A stretch of 5,797 nt of DNA from Bacteroidaceae bacterium (GCA_017961965.1 JAGCWG010000162.1:1-5797); one strand, 5' to 3'; numbered from the stretch's first letter, positions 1 to 5,788 are shown. Translations and numbers: made by a program. Notes: generated by a model not told the origin, from the sequence alone.

Positions 1-17
1 ATCAAACTCTTCACTGT
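1..17 (-). rRNA. rrs: 16S ribosomal RNA, 5' end (partial)
   Basis: Read on the minus strand, the window ends in ACAGTGAAGAGTTTGAT. This matches the beginning of bacterial 16S rRNA, including AGAGTTTGAT, the universal site near position 8 used by the 27F primer. By alignment to the E. coli numbering, base 17 of the window is 16S position 1 and base 1 is position 17, so almost the whole gene lies outside the window. A typical rRNA leader and a strong promoter lie directly upstream, which supports a real operon start rather than a chance match. The exact mature 5' end could differ by a few bases. Confidence 0.93.
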
Positions 18-118
18 AAATTCTTATATCTTTACCCTTCCATAAGGAAGAAGTGATTGTCTGTTCTCGGCCAGGCTCTCCTGCTTTATTCGTTTATTTC
101 TTGAATTGACTTCGTCTT

Positions 119-178
119 CAATCGGCTGCGCTCGGCATAGCTCAAGCAAGCTTGGCTCTGCACCCACTGGCACGATTG
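119..178 (-). repeat. imperfect hairpin element inside the rrn leader
   Basis: The inner arms are GCATAGCTCAAGC (135-147) and GCTTGGCTCTGC (150-161) on the plus strand. They pair over about 11 positions with one bulge and one mismatch around a 2-base loop. An outer 6-bp pair, CAATCG (119-124) with CGATTG (173-178), closes it. The element sits between boxA and 16S and looks like an inserted, possibly dispersed, repeat unit. Whether it takes part in rRNA processing or is a mobile remnant cannot be told from one copy. Confidence 0.5.
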
Positions 179-248
179 TTGACTTTAGACTTTATTTAGT
201 ATTGCTCATTTCCATGAGCCGTACTGCCTTGTCATATTGTTCGCAGTC

Positions 249-260
249 TGTCAAAGATCG
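249..260 (-). promoter_or_regulatory. boxA-like antitermination site in the rrn leader
   Basis: The minus strand reads CGATCTTTGACA, close to the rRNA boxA consensus (TGCTCTTTAACA in E. coli). In rRNA leaders boxA RNA binds NusB-NusE and lets RNA polymerase read through the untranslated operon without Rho-dependent termination. It lies about 75 nt after the predicted start and about 230 nt before 16S, a plausible position. The call rests on motif and context only. Confidence 0.6.
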
Positions 261-338
261 ATTTCTTCTTGCTATCTTTCAGCACCTTAACCTCATCTCT
301 TGTGTGAGCCTCAGTAGCGTTGCTTCCCGAAAGCGAGT

Positions 339-369
339 GCAAAGGTACGGACTTTTGTGAAACTGGCAA
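339..369 (-). promoter_or_regulatory. rRNA operon promoter (Bacteroidetes type)
   Basis: On the minus strand the -7 element is TACCTTTGC (347 down to 339), a perfect match to TAnnTTTG, the site used by the primary sigma factor of Bacteroidetes. A TTG at 369-367 provides the -33 element with a 19-bp spacer, the expected distance. Transcription should start near 331-333 and run into the 16S leader. Both elements fit and the product downstream is rRNA, so this is the best supported promoter in the window. Confidence 0.85.
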
Positions 370-380
370 GCGCCGGGCCG

Positions 381-420
381 ATATTTTTTATCAAAACATG
401 CATTTTTCTCGCTTTTTAGA
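381..420 (-). promoter_or_regulatory. A/T tracts upstream of the rrn promoter, possible UP element
   Basis: Seen from the rrn promoter, this A/T-rich stretch with several A and T runs lies about 48-87 bases upstream of the predicted start, beyond a GC-rich patch at 371-380. UP-type A/T tracts that contact the polymerase alpha subunit are known upstream of rRNA promoters, and this stretch is a reasonable candidate. It is set slightly further away than in E. coli. Confidence 0.4.
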
Positions 421-424
421 CTAT

Positions 425-545
425 TTAAGACAATGCATTTCGCTTTACGAAAGCCTTTTGCAAGAATTTTGAGACACAAACGTCATTTTTTGAGACACGT
501 CTGAAAACGTCATCCTAACGACAATTAAGACAATTATTGACAATT
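425..545. repeat. cluster of short direct repeats
   Basis: TTTTGAGACAC occurs at 467-477 and 488-498. Each copy is followed by AAACGTCAT (478-486 and 505-513), the second after a 6-base insertion. GACAATT occurs at 520-526, 529-535 and 539-545. The 10-mer TTAAGACAAT occurs at 425-434 and again exactly 100 bases later at 525-534. The arrangement suggests local duplication. No function can be assigned. Confidence 0.6.
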
Positions 546-554
546 TCTTTTCAA

Positions 555-581
555 CACAGAGGGCACGGAGAGCACTAAGTC
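555..581. repeat. three degenerate 9-bp units
   Basis: CACAGAGGG (555-563) and CACGGAGAG (564-572) are adjacent, followed by the more divergent CACTAAGTC (573-581). All begin with CAC and keep a purine-rich second half. It is a small local duplication without a known role. Confidence 0.45.
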
Positions 582-612
582 TTTATCACATCACGAATTA
601 TTATCCTCTGAA

Positions 613-799
613 TCCCGTGCAGTCCCTATGTTTTAGACACGTCATGACTTCGCTATGAGTCCGTAGTGACTCCGATTCCCCTTACCTGTCCCTTAGGTGT
701 GCCTTAGGTGTCCCTTTGTTTTGTAAGGGAAATGAAGGGGAACGTAAGGGGAACATATGGTTCACCTAACAAGAGACACTTGTTTTACACTTTTTTACA
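613..799. repeat. degenerate 11-bp periodic tract A
   Basis: Cut into consecutive 11-mers from 613, neighbouring units resemble each other while the sequence drifts along the tract. The units at 646, 657 and 668 share GAnTCCG-like starts. Those at 679, 690 and 701 share CCTTA and end in TGT. Those at 723, 734 and 745 share AAGGGGAA. Those at 778 and 789 share ACTTnTTTT. CCTTAGGTGT is exactly repeated at 691 and 702, AAGGGGAAC at 735 and 746. TTCCCCTTAC (676-685) is also the inverted repeat of 744-753, so the tract can fold back on itself. The period is clear to the eye but the outer limits are arbitrary. Confidence 0.6.
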
Positions 800-846
800 G
801 AGCGGCTTCCAACCGTACAGGTCGAAATTATTTGGATTTTAACATA

Positions 847-901
847 GAAAGCGGAGCGACAACGAAGGCACAACGGAGTCATGACGGATGAACAACGTAC
901 A
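847..901. repeat. degenerate 11-bp periodic tract B
   Basis: Related units begin at 858, 869, 880 and 891. Their common core is ACAACGnA or ATGACGGA at 859, 870, 881 and 892, exactly 11 bases apart. GAGTC occurs at 876-880. It is shorter than tract A and separated from it by about 50 bases without clear periodicity. Confidence 0.5.
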
Positions 902-913
902 AGCATAGTAATA

Positions 914-969
914 TGTACTAAATAAGTTGACACTTTAGGACTACAAAAAGCGTCAACTTATTTAGTACA
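914..969. repeat. perfect inverted repeat with 18-bp arms
   Basis: The left arm TGTACTAAATAAGTTGAC (914-931) is the exact reverse complement of 952-969. The 20-base loop can pair further, CTTT (933-936) with AAAG (947-950), leaving one mismatch and a 10-base loop. The structure lies between the clpB 3' end and the rrn promoter. In the clpB direction there is a TTTTT in the loop but no U run after the stem, so a classical intrinsic terminator is not obvious. It could be a bidirectional transcription block, an RNA 3' protecting stem, or a very small palindromic mobile-element remnant whose ends begin TG and end CA. Confidence 0.75.
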
Positions 970-973
970 CATC

Positions 974-1019
974 AGGGAGCCACTTCAAAGTTCATGTTTG
1001 AACTGAGAAATGGCTCCCT
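974..1019 (-). terminator. hairpin downstream of clpB, probable terminator or 3' stem
   Basis: AGGGAGCCA (974-982) pairs perfectly with TGGCTCCCT (1011-1019). Inside this, TTCAAA (984-989) pairs with TTTGAA (997-1002). It begins 37 bases after the clpB stop codon. No U tract follows the stem on the minus strand, so termination at this point is inferred from strength and position, perhaps together with the inverted repeat just beyond. Confidence 0.55.
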
Positions 1020-1055
1020 CACTAATATAACATCAAATACCTTTTCAAACAATTA

Positions 1056-3608
1056 TTAGTTGTGGAACACAAGGTGTTCGCCTTCAGCATCAACCCCACT
1101 CTTGCTATCACGATTGACCTCACCTGAGAGCATCTTCTTTGAGAGTTCATTGAGAAGTTCCTTCTGGAGGGCACGCTTGACTGGTCGTGCGCCAAACTCT
1201 GGGTCAAAGCCAGCCTTGGCAATAGCACCTATTGCATTCTCTGTCACCTCCATCTCGATGTCGTTGTCACGCAACATCTTGATGACGGAATTAACCTGCA
1301 AGCGAACAATCTGACGTATCTCGTCCTCCTTCAATGGATGGAACATCATTATCTCGTCGATACGGTTGAGGAACTCAGGACGGATGGTCTGCTTCAACAT
1401 AGCCATCACTTCGTCGTAAGCACCCTCGCCCTTCTCCATGATAAGATGTGAACCAAGGTTGGATGTCATGATTATGATGGTGTTCTTGAAGTTTACCACA
1501 CGACCCTTGTTGTCTGTGAGTCGTCCGTCATCAAGCACCTGCAAGAGGATATTGAACACATCAGGATGCGCTTTCTCAATCTCATCGAACAAGACAACGG
1601 AGTATGGCTTACGACGTACAGCCTCCGTCAACTGTCCACCCTCATCATAGCCTACATATCCAGGAGGCGCACCGATGAGTCGGCTCACGCTATGCTTCTC
1701 CTGATACTCGCTCATATCGATACGAGTCATCATAGTCTCATCATCGAAGAGGTAGTCAGCAAGTGCCTTGGCAAGCTCTGTCTTACCAACTCCTGTCGTT
1801 CCGAGGAAGATGAAGCTACCGATAGGACGCTTAGGGTCCTGCAAGCCTGCACGGCTACGACGTACGGCGTCTGCTACTGCCTGTATTGCCTCGTCTTGAC
1901 CGATGACACGCTTGTGGAGTTCATCCTCAAGGTTAAGCAACTTGGCACGCTCACTCTGCTGCATCTTGCTGACAGGTATGCCTGTCCAACGACTTACAAC
2001 GTCAGCAATATCATCGCTTGTGACCTCTTCTTTTATCATAGCATCGCCACCCTGAGTAGCGTTAAGCTCTGTTTGAATCTTCTGTATCTCTTCCTCGAGA
2101 GCCTTTAGCTTACCATAACGTATCTCTGCAACACGTGCATAGTTGCCTTCACGCTCGGCACGGTCAGCCTCATACTTCAACTGCTCTATCTGCTGTTTGT
2201 TCTGCTGAATCTTATTGACGAGGTTACGTTCTGCCTGCCACTTACTATTGTATGACTGCTCCTCCTCCTTGAGGTTGGCAATCTCCTTGTTGAGTTCAGA
2301 CAACTTCTGCTCGTCACCCTCACGCTTGATAGCCTCACGCTCAATCTCAAGTTGCTTGAGACGACGTGTAATCTCGTCAAGTTCTTCTGGGAGAGAATCA
2401 CGTTCCATACGGAGTTTGGCAGCCGCTTCATCCATAAGGTCGATGGCCTTATCTGGAAGGAAACGCTCCGTGATGTAACGGTTTGAAAGCTCCACGGCAG
2501 CAATGATAGCCTCATCCTTGATACGTACCTTATGATGATTCTCATACCTCTCCTTCAGTCCTCGAAGGATGGAGATGGTAGAAAGCACGTCAGGTTCGTT
2601 AACCATGACTGTCTGGAATCGACGTTCGAGTGCCTTGTCCTTCTCGAAGTACTTCTGGTACTCGTCAAGCGTTGTAGCACCAATGCTCCTCAACTCGCCA
2701 CGCGCAAGTGCTGGTTTGAGGATATTGGCAGCATCCATCGCACCCTCACTCTTTCCTGCACCCACAAGGGTATGAATCTCATCGATGAAGAGGATGATGT
2801 TGCCATCACTCTTGGTCACCTCGTTGATGACGCTCTTGAGTCGTTCCTCAAACTCACCCTTATACTTAGCACCTGCCACGAGAGCACCCATATCAAGTGA
2901 ATAGAGCTGTTTGTCCTTGAGGTTGTCAGGTACGTCACCACGCAGAATTCTGTGTGCAAGACCTTCCACTATGGCTGTCTTACCCGTACCAGGTTCACCT
3001 ATAAGTATAGGGTTGTTCTTGGTACGACGAGAGAGAATCTGAAGAATGCGTCGAATCTCGTCATCACGTCCGATGACAGGGTCGAGCTTTCCGGAACGTG
3101 CCTGCTCAATAAGGTTGGTAGCATACTTCTCAAGTGCCTGATACGTATCCTCACTTGATTGGCTGTTCACCTTCTGACCATTACGCAGTTCCTGAATAGC
3201 CATACGGAGAGCCTTCTCAGCGAAGCCCATATCCTTCATCATCTTGCTTACGTTTGAATCGACAAGCAATAGCGCAAGAATCATTGGTTCAAGACTGACG
3301 AACTCGTCGCCCATATCCTTGGAGAGGCTCACAGCCTTCTGCATCACCTCATTAGTTGCACGGTCGAGATAAGGTTCACCGCCACTGACCTTTGGTCGTG
3401 ACATAGCCTCACTCATCACCAGATTCTGGAATGTCTGAGCATTGACACCCATCTTCTGGAAGATAAAGTTGGTTACATTTTCACCAACTTTAAGAACACC
3501 CGCCATCAAGTGTGCAGGCTCAATCATCTGCTGACCATTCTGCTGTACAAGATTCACCGCTTCCTGCAATGCCTCCTGTGCCTTGATTGTAAAGTTGTTG
3601 AAGTTCAT
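1056..3608 (-). CDS. clpB: ATP-dependent chaperone ClpB (protein disaggregase)
   Basis: ClpB is a hexameric AAA+ machine of the cytoplasm. It threads polypeptides out of heat-induced aggregates together with DnaK, DnaJ and GrpE. The 850 residues match the family's usual length (about 857 in E. coli). Domains in order: N-terminal substrate domain (about 1-145); first ATPase with Walker A GEPGTGKT (204-211), pore tyrosine Y249 in KYKG, Walker B IILFIDE (271-277) and arginines R329/R330; long charged coiled-coil middle domain (about 400-525), which distinguishes ClpB from ClpA and docks DnaK; second ATPase with Walker A GTTGVGKT (603-610), pore motif GYVGY (650-654), Walker B VVLFDE (671-676), arginine R749 in FLNRID and sensor-2 GAR (806-808). 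All key residues are present. The ATG at 3608 begins the standard MNFNNFT N-terminus; it has no clear Shine-Dalgarno site. No CIRCE operator is seen upstream, and it appears monocistronic. Confidence 0.98.
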   Translation of the reverse strand: MNFNNFTIKAQEALQEAVNLVQQNGQQMIEPAHLMAGVLKVGENVTNFIFQKMGVNAQTFQNLVMSEAMSRPKVSGGEPYLDRATNEVMQKAVSLSKDMGDEFVSLEPMILALLLVDSNVSKMMKDMGFAEKALRMAIQELRNGQKVNSQSSEDTYQALEKYATNLIEQARSGKLDPVIGRDDEIRRILQILSRRTKNNPILIGEPGTGKTAIVEGLAHRILRGDVPDNLKDKQLYSLDMGALVAGAKYKGEFEERLKSVINEVTKSDGNIILFIDEIHTLVGAGKSEGAMDAANILKPALARGELRSIGATTLDEYQKYFEKDKALERRFQTVMVNEPDVLSTISILRGLKERYENHHKVRIKDEAIIAAVELSNRYITERFLPDKAIDLMDEAAAKLRMERDSLPEELDEITRRLKQLEIEREAIKREGDEQKLSELNKEIANLKEEEQSYNSKWQAERNLVNKIQQNKQQIEQLKYEADRAEREGNYARVAEIRYGKLKALEEEIQKIQTELNATQGGDAMIKEEVTSDDIADVVSRWTGIPVSKMQQSERAKLLNLEDELHKRVIGQDEAIQAVADAVRRSRAGLQDPKRPIGSFIFLGTTGVGKTELAKALADYLFDDETMMTRIDMSEYQEKHSVSRLIGAPPGYVGYDEGGQLTEAVRRKPYSVVLFDEIEKAHPDVFNILLQVLDDGRLTDNKGRVVNFKNTIIIMTSNLGSHLIMEKGEGAYDEVMAMLKQTIRPEFLNRIDEIMMFHPLKEDEIRQIVRLQVNSVIKMLRDNDIEMEVTENAIGAIAKAGFDPEFGARPVKRALQKELLNELSKKMLSGEVNRDSKSGVDAEGEHLVFHN

Positions 3609-3620
3609 AACTCTGTTGAA

Positions 3621-3646
3621 TTAAAAATTAAAGTTAAAAATTAAAA
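3621..3646 (-). repeat. A/T-rich 13-bp duplication in front of clpB
   Basis: TTAAAAATTAAA occurs at 3621-3632 and again at 3634-3645, a 13-base period. It ends 12 bases before the clpB start codon. Bacteroidetes genes usually lack a Shine-Dalgarno site and start better behind unstructured A/T-rich leaders, so this may help clpB translation. The role is inferred. Confidence 0.5.
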
Positions 3647-3685
3647 CGCTTGCCTTACGGAAGCCTTTCCGTTGTGTTCCTCAAA

Positions 3686-3729
3686 GAGTCCCTAACGAGT
3701 CCCTACTGAGTCAGTACCGAGTCTCTAAC
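3686..3729. repeat. 11-bp tandem repeat tract C, four copies
   Basis: Four head-to-tail units of 11 bases with consensus GAGTCnCTAnC begin at 3686, 3697, 3708 and 3719. GAGTC is identical in all four. The first two units differ in only their last two bases. The flanking 11-mers at 3653 and 3664 (CCTTACGGAAG and CCTTTCCGTTG) also resemble each other in phase. This is the cleanest of the four 11-bp tracts. It lies 78-121 bases upstream of the clpB start codon. Confidence 0.8.
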
Positions 3730-3817
3730 TCGCCTCACTCATTCTTCATGATGCAAGGCAACTCGTTCCTCGGTTCATTTTCCATTTCATCAACGCCCAT
3801 GCCACAAACAAAACTTG

Positions 3818-3871
3818 TGTCAAAACGGCATAAACATCATCTTAAACGCTGATATTCACGCCATTTTGGCA
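3818..3871. promoter_or_regulatory. imperfect inverted repeat, possible operator or RNA stem
   Basis: TGTCAAAACGGC (3818-3829) and GCCATTTTGGCA (3860-3871) are reverse complements at 10 of 12 positions, separated by 30 bases. The repeat lies between the divergent start sites, so it could bind a regulator of either gene or form a stem in the long clpB leader. It does not match CIRCE (TTAGCACTC-N9-GAGTGCTAA) or another heat-shock operator I recognise. Confidence 0.35.
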
Positions 3872-3955
3872 CAAACCCCATGACAAGATTGCAGAAAACA
3901 ATTTGTTTTTTCTGTTTTTATCTTTCTTCTCTGCACGTTTCATGCAAAAAAAGTA

Positions 3956-3964
3956 TATCTTTGC
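3956..3964 (+). promoter_or_regulatory. -7 promoter element of the ATPase-like gene
   Basis: TATCTTTGC matches TAnnTTTG exactly and lies 27 bases before the start codon, giving a predicted start near 3970 and a short leader of about 20 nt. No good TTG is found at the -33 position; the nearest is CTG at 3931-3933 with a 22-base spacer. The -7 match and distance are convincing, the -33 is weak. Confidence 0.65.
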
Positions 3965-3971
3965 AAACGTA
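3963..3971 (-). promoter_or_regulatory. opposing -7 element, candidate clpB promoter
   Basis: On the minus strand TACGTTTGC (3971 down to 3963) also matches TAnnTTTG. It shares its last two bases with the plus-strand element, so together they form the symmetrical TATCTTTGCAAACGTA. A start here would give clpB a leader of about 350 nt. No CAA (TTG on the minus strand) stands at the right distance, so this promoter may be weak, need an activator, or not be used. Confidence 0.35.
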
Positions 3972-3991
3972 AAACAAAAGCACGTCGGATT

Positions 3992-5548
3992 ATGACACAA
4001 CTGAAGACTTTGCCAATCGGCATACAGGACTTTGAGAAGCTTCGTAAAGAATGTTTTCTTTACATAGATAAGACGGAACTTGTCTATAAGATGATTAAAG
4101 GATGTACATACAATATTCTCACACGCCCTCGTCGTTTTGGTAAGTCGTTGTTGATGTCCACTATCCATGCCGTGTTTGACGGTAAGCGTGAGTTGTTTGA
4201 TGGTCTTGCCATAGCCGACAAAACAGACATGGACTGGGCAAAGCACCCTGTGCTTCATCTTGACTTCAATGCGGAAACGTATGACAGCAAGGAGAGACTT
4301 GAAGGAAAGTTGAACTGTTTCCTTTCACAACTAGAAAACTTGTATGGCAAAGATATAAATGAGAAAACATTAGGCACACGCTTTGAAGGAATCATCCAGC
4401 GTGCATACGAAAAGACAGGCAAGGGTGTCGTAATCCTCGTGGATGAATACGACAAACCGATGCTTCAGGCCATCACAAACGACGAGTTGCAAAATGAGTT
4501 CCGAGGGACATTGAAAGGATTCTATGGAGCACTCAAGAGCAAGGACGGTTGTATTCAGTTCGCACTTCTCACAGGTGTGACCAAGTTCGGCAAGGTGAGC
4601 GTGTTCAGCGACCTCAACAACCTTGAGGACATCTCCATGGATTATGAGTTCCACAACATCTGTGGAATGACGGAAGACGACATCGCCATAGCTCTCAAGG
4701 ATTATGTCAAGGTTCTTGCCGATGCCAACAACATGACATTTGACGAGGCTGTACAGAAACTGAAAATGATGTATGACGGCTACCATTTTCACCAGAGAGG
4801 ATGTGGAATATACAATCCGTTCAGCGTACTCAATACTCTAAAGAAAAAAGAGTTCGGCAGCTACTGGTTTGAAACGGGTACACCATCATATCTCGTAGAG
4901 TTGCTTCAGCGTGATGACTACAATCTTGAGGCTATGGCAAATGCAACAGCAGATGCCGACACACTCAACAGCATCGACTCTACATCCAAAGACCCGATAC
5001 CGGTCATCTACCAGAGCGGTTATCTCACGATTAAGGGCTACGATAAGGAATTTCAAGAATACACTCTTGGATTTCCTAATGAGGAAGTCCGCATAGGTTT
5101 CACGAAGTATCTGCTCCCTTGGTACATCTCAAAGGATAAGAGCAAGTCTGCATTCGACTTGAAGAACTTTGTACAAGACTTACGCAATGGCAATACCGAA
5201 CAGTTCGTAAAGCGTCTCAAGTCACTCTTTGCTGACACTCCATATATGCTCATAAAGGATTTGGAGAACCACTACCAGAATGTCATCTGGCTTATATGCA
5301 AGTTGGCTGGTACATACGTTCAGGCTGAGTACATGACGAGCGAAGGTCGTATAGACCTTGTACTCCAGACACCTAAGTATTGTTACGTCATGGAATTCAA
5401 GCTTGATGGCACAGCCGAGGAAGCACTTGCTCAAATTGAAGACAAGCACTACGCACTCCCATTCGAGTTGAATGGTCAAAAGATTATCCGCATCGGCATG
5501 AACTTCAGTAAGGAAACAAAGAATATAGAAAAAACAATAATTGGTTAA
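3992..5548 (+). CDS. AAA-ATPase-like / PD-(D/E)XK nuclease family protein (former DUF1703)
   Basis: The 518-residue protein matches the two-domain family PF09820 (AAA-ATPase_like) plus PF08011 (PDDEXK_9), often present in many copies per Bacteroidetes genome. The N-terminal ATPase part has an atypical P-loop RPRRFGKS (45-52), lacking the usual first glycine as in the rest of the family, Walker B VVILVDEYD (146-154) and the family block TGVTKFGK (194-201). Middle signature motifs are YDGYHF (261-266), YNPFS (274-278) and SGYLTIK (342-348). The C-terminal part has a PD-(D/E)XK core: GRID with D455, EFK with E468 and K470, and Q481 in the following helix, so the nuclease site looks intact. No signal peptide or membrane segment is evident. 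The ATG at 3992 follows its promoter closely and gives the family N-terminus (LPIGIQDFEKLR). Biological role, substrate and nuclease activity are unproven. It stands alone, divergent from clpB. Confidence 0.93.
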   Translation: MTQLKTLPIGIQDFEKLRKECFLYIDKTELVYKMIKGCTYNILTRPRRFGKSLLMSTIHAVFDGKRELFDGLAIADKTDMDWAKHPVLHLDFNAETYDSKERLEGKLNCFLSQLENLYGKDINEKTLGTRFEGIIQRAYEKTGKGVVILVDEYDKPMLQAITNDELQNEFRGTLKGFYGALKSKDGCIQFALLTGVTKFGKVSVFSDLNNLEDISMDYEFHNICGMTEDDIAIALKDYVKVLADANNMTFDEAVQKLKMMYDGYHFHQRGCGIYNPFSVLNTLKKKEFGSYWFETGTPSYLVELLQRDDYNLEAMANATADADTLNSIDSTSKDPIPVIYQSGYLTIKGYDKEFQEYTLGFPNEEVRIGFTKYLLPWYISKDKSKSAFDLKNFVQDLRNGNTEQFVKRLKSLFADTPYMLIKDLENHYQNVIWLICKLAGTYVQAEYMTSEGRIDLVLQTPKYCYVMEFKLDGTAEEALAQIEDKHYALPFELNGQKIIRIGMNFSKETKNIEKTIIG

Positions 5549-5549
5549 T

Positions 5550-5568
5550 GGTCACCTCTTGACCTTTA
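5550..5568 (+). terminator. weak hairpin after the ATPase-like gene
   Basis: GGTCA (5550-5554) pairs with TGACC (5560-5564) around a 5-base loop and is followed by TTTAT. It begins one base after the stop codon. The stem is short and the T run poor, so this is a weak terminator candidate. Confidence 0.3.
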
Positions 5569-5599
5569 TCCTCCGTCGAGCAGGAGTCCTTCATCATAT

Positions 5600-5709
5600 T
5601 TTGTCTATTCCTCTTATCAGTCTCTTATCGGTCCGCTGAAAATCTGTTACTTGTCTGCAAAATAGCAGAGGAACAACGGACTTACATCGGAGTCACATAA
5701 GTGTCATAG
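5600..5709. repeat. degenerate 11-bp periodic tract D
   Basis: CTCTTATCAGT (5611) and CTCTTATCGGT (5622) differ at one base and are adjacent. CGGACTTACAT (5677) and CGGAGTCACAT (5688) are a second closely related adjacent pair, followed in phase by the weaker match AAGTGTCATAG (5699). TCTG recurs in the same phase at 5643 and 5654. The middle of the tract is more diverged. It fills most of the gap between the ATPase-like gene and the next promoter. Confidence 0.55.
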
Positions 5710-5757
5710 CCTTGGATGAGCAGATTGTCATTTTGCAATTAATGTTCAGCTTTAGAA

Positions 5758-5788
5758 TTAGCGACCACTATGCAGAAAGCATCTTTGC
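5758..5788 (+). promoter_or_regulatory. probable promoter of a gene beyond the window
   Basis: CATCTTTGC (5780-5788) matches the Bacteroidetes -7 element except for the first base. TTA at 5758-5760, with a 19-base spacer, could be the -33 element. An ATG follows at 5793-5795, only 5 bases after the TTTGC; if it were the start codon the mRNA would be nearly leaderless. A start codon further right is equally possible, and no coding sequence can be judged in the last few bases. Confidence 0.4.

Larger units (their letters stand above)
18..332 (-). ncRNA. rRNA operon leader (pre-16S 5' spacer)
   Basis: This is the stretch between the predicted transcription start (about 331-333) and the mature 16S rRNA. 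It would be transcribed and then removed during 16S maturation. It holds a boxA-like antitermination site (249-260), an imperfect hairpin element (119-178) and a small CTTCC/GGAAG hairpin (37-41 with 46-50) about 20 nt from the mature end. No tRNA is seen. The opposite-strand reading frame at 106-360 lies inside the leader and is not believed. The matching 3' side of the RNase III processing stem would lie beyond 16S and cannot be checked here. Confidence 0.8.
370..1055. other. gene-free intergenic region between clpB and the rrn operon
   Basis: No believable protein gene or tRNA is seen in these 686 bases. The minus-strand frame reaching in from 479 overlaps the rrn promoter and has no family resemblance. 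The region is instead built of short repeats: TTTTGAGACAC/AAACGTCAT copies and GACAATT copies (425-545), a 9-bp triplet (555-581), 11-bp tracts (613-799 and 847-901), a long perfect inverted repeat (914-969) and a hairpin after clpB (974-1019). Its 381-420 part probably belongs to the rrn promoter. Confidence 0.75.
3609..3991. other. divergent intergenic region between clpB and the ATPase-like gene
   Basis: These 383 bases contain no gene. They hold an A/T-rich duplicated leader next to clpB (3621-3646), an 11-bp tandem repeat (3686-3729), a small CACAA/TTGTG hairpin (3803-3807 with 3815-3819), an imperfect inverted repeat (3818-3871), a pyrimidine-rich tract (about 3901-3933) and back-to-back -7 elements (3956-3971). 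If clpB is transcribed from the last site, its 5' untranslated region would be about 350 nt long and would include the repeats. Confidence 0.7.

Noticed and set aside
106..360. Open reading frame of 84 codons on the plus strand
   Set aside because: It runs antisense through the rRNA leader and promoter and has no recognisable protein features.
279..479. Open reading frame of 66 codons on the minus strand
   Set aside because: It spans the rrn promoter and leader start; the composition is not protein-like and no start signal is present.
914..969. Complete insertion sequence or transposon
   Set aside because: Only 20 bases lie between the arms, there is no transposase and no clear target-site duplication.
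1566..2108. 180-codon plus-strand frame inside clpB
   Set aside because: It is antisense to a conserved part of clpB; long antisense frames are a by-product of its codon use.
3686..3729. CRISPR array
   Set aside because: Units are only 11 bases, directly adjacent and degenerate, with no spacers and no cas genes nearby.
3789..3804. Sigma-54-like site on the minus strand (TGGCATG-N4-TTGAT)
   Set aside because: The -12 element lacks the essential GC and the -24 element is not ideal; no activator site or context supports it.
3842..4258. 138-codon minus-strand frame crossing the divergent promoter region
   Set aside because: It overlaps the start of the ATPase-like gene and the promoters, and its translation is cysteine- and phenylalanine-rich without a domain.
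4370..4792. 140-codon minus-strand frame inside the ATPase-like gene
   Set aside because: It is a shadow frame of a well supported gene with no family match.
3992..5548. Member of a multi-gene phage-defence island
   Set aside because: The neighbours are clpB and rRNA; no other defence-type gene is visible in the window.
5571..5590. CTCC/GGAG hairpin as terminator of the ATPase-like gene
   Set aside because: The stem is only 4 bp with an 7-base loop and no T run follows.
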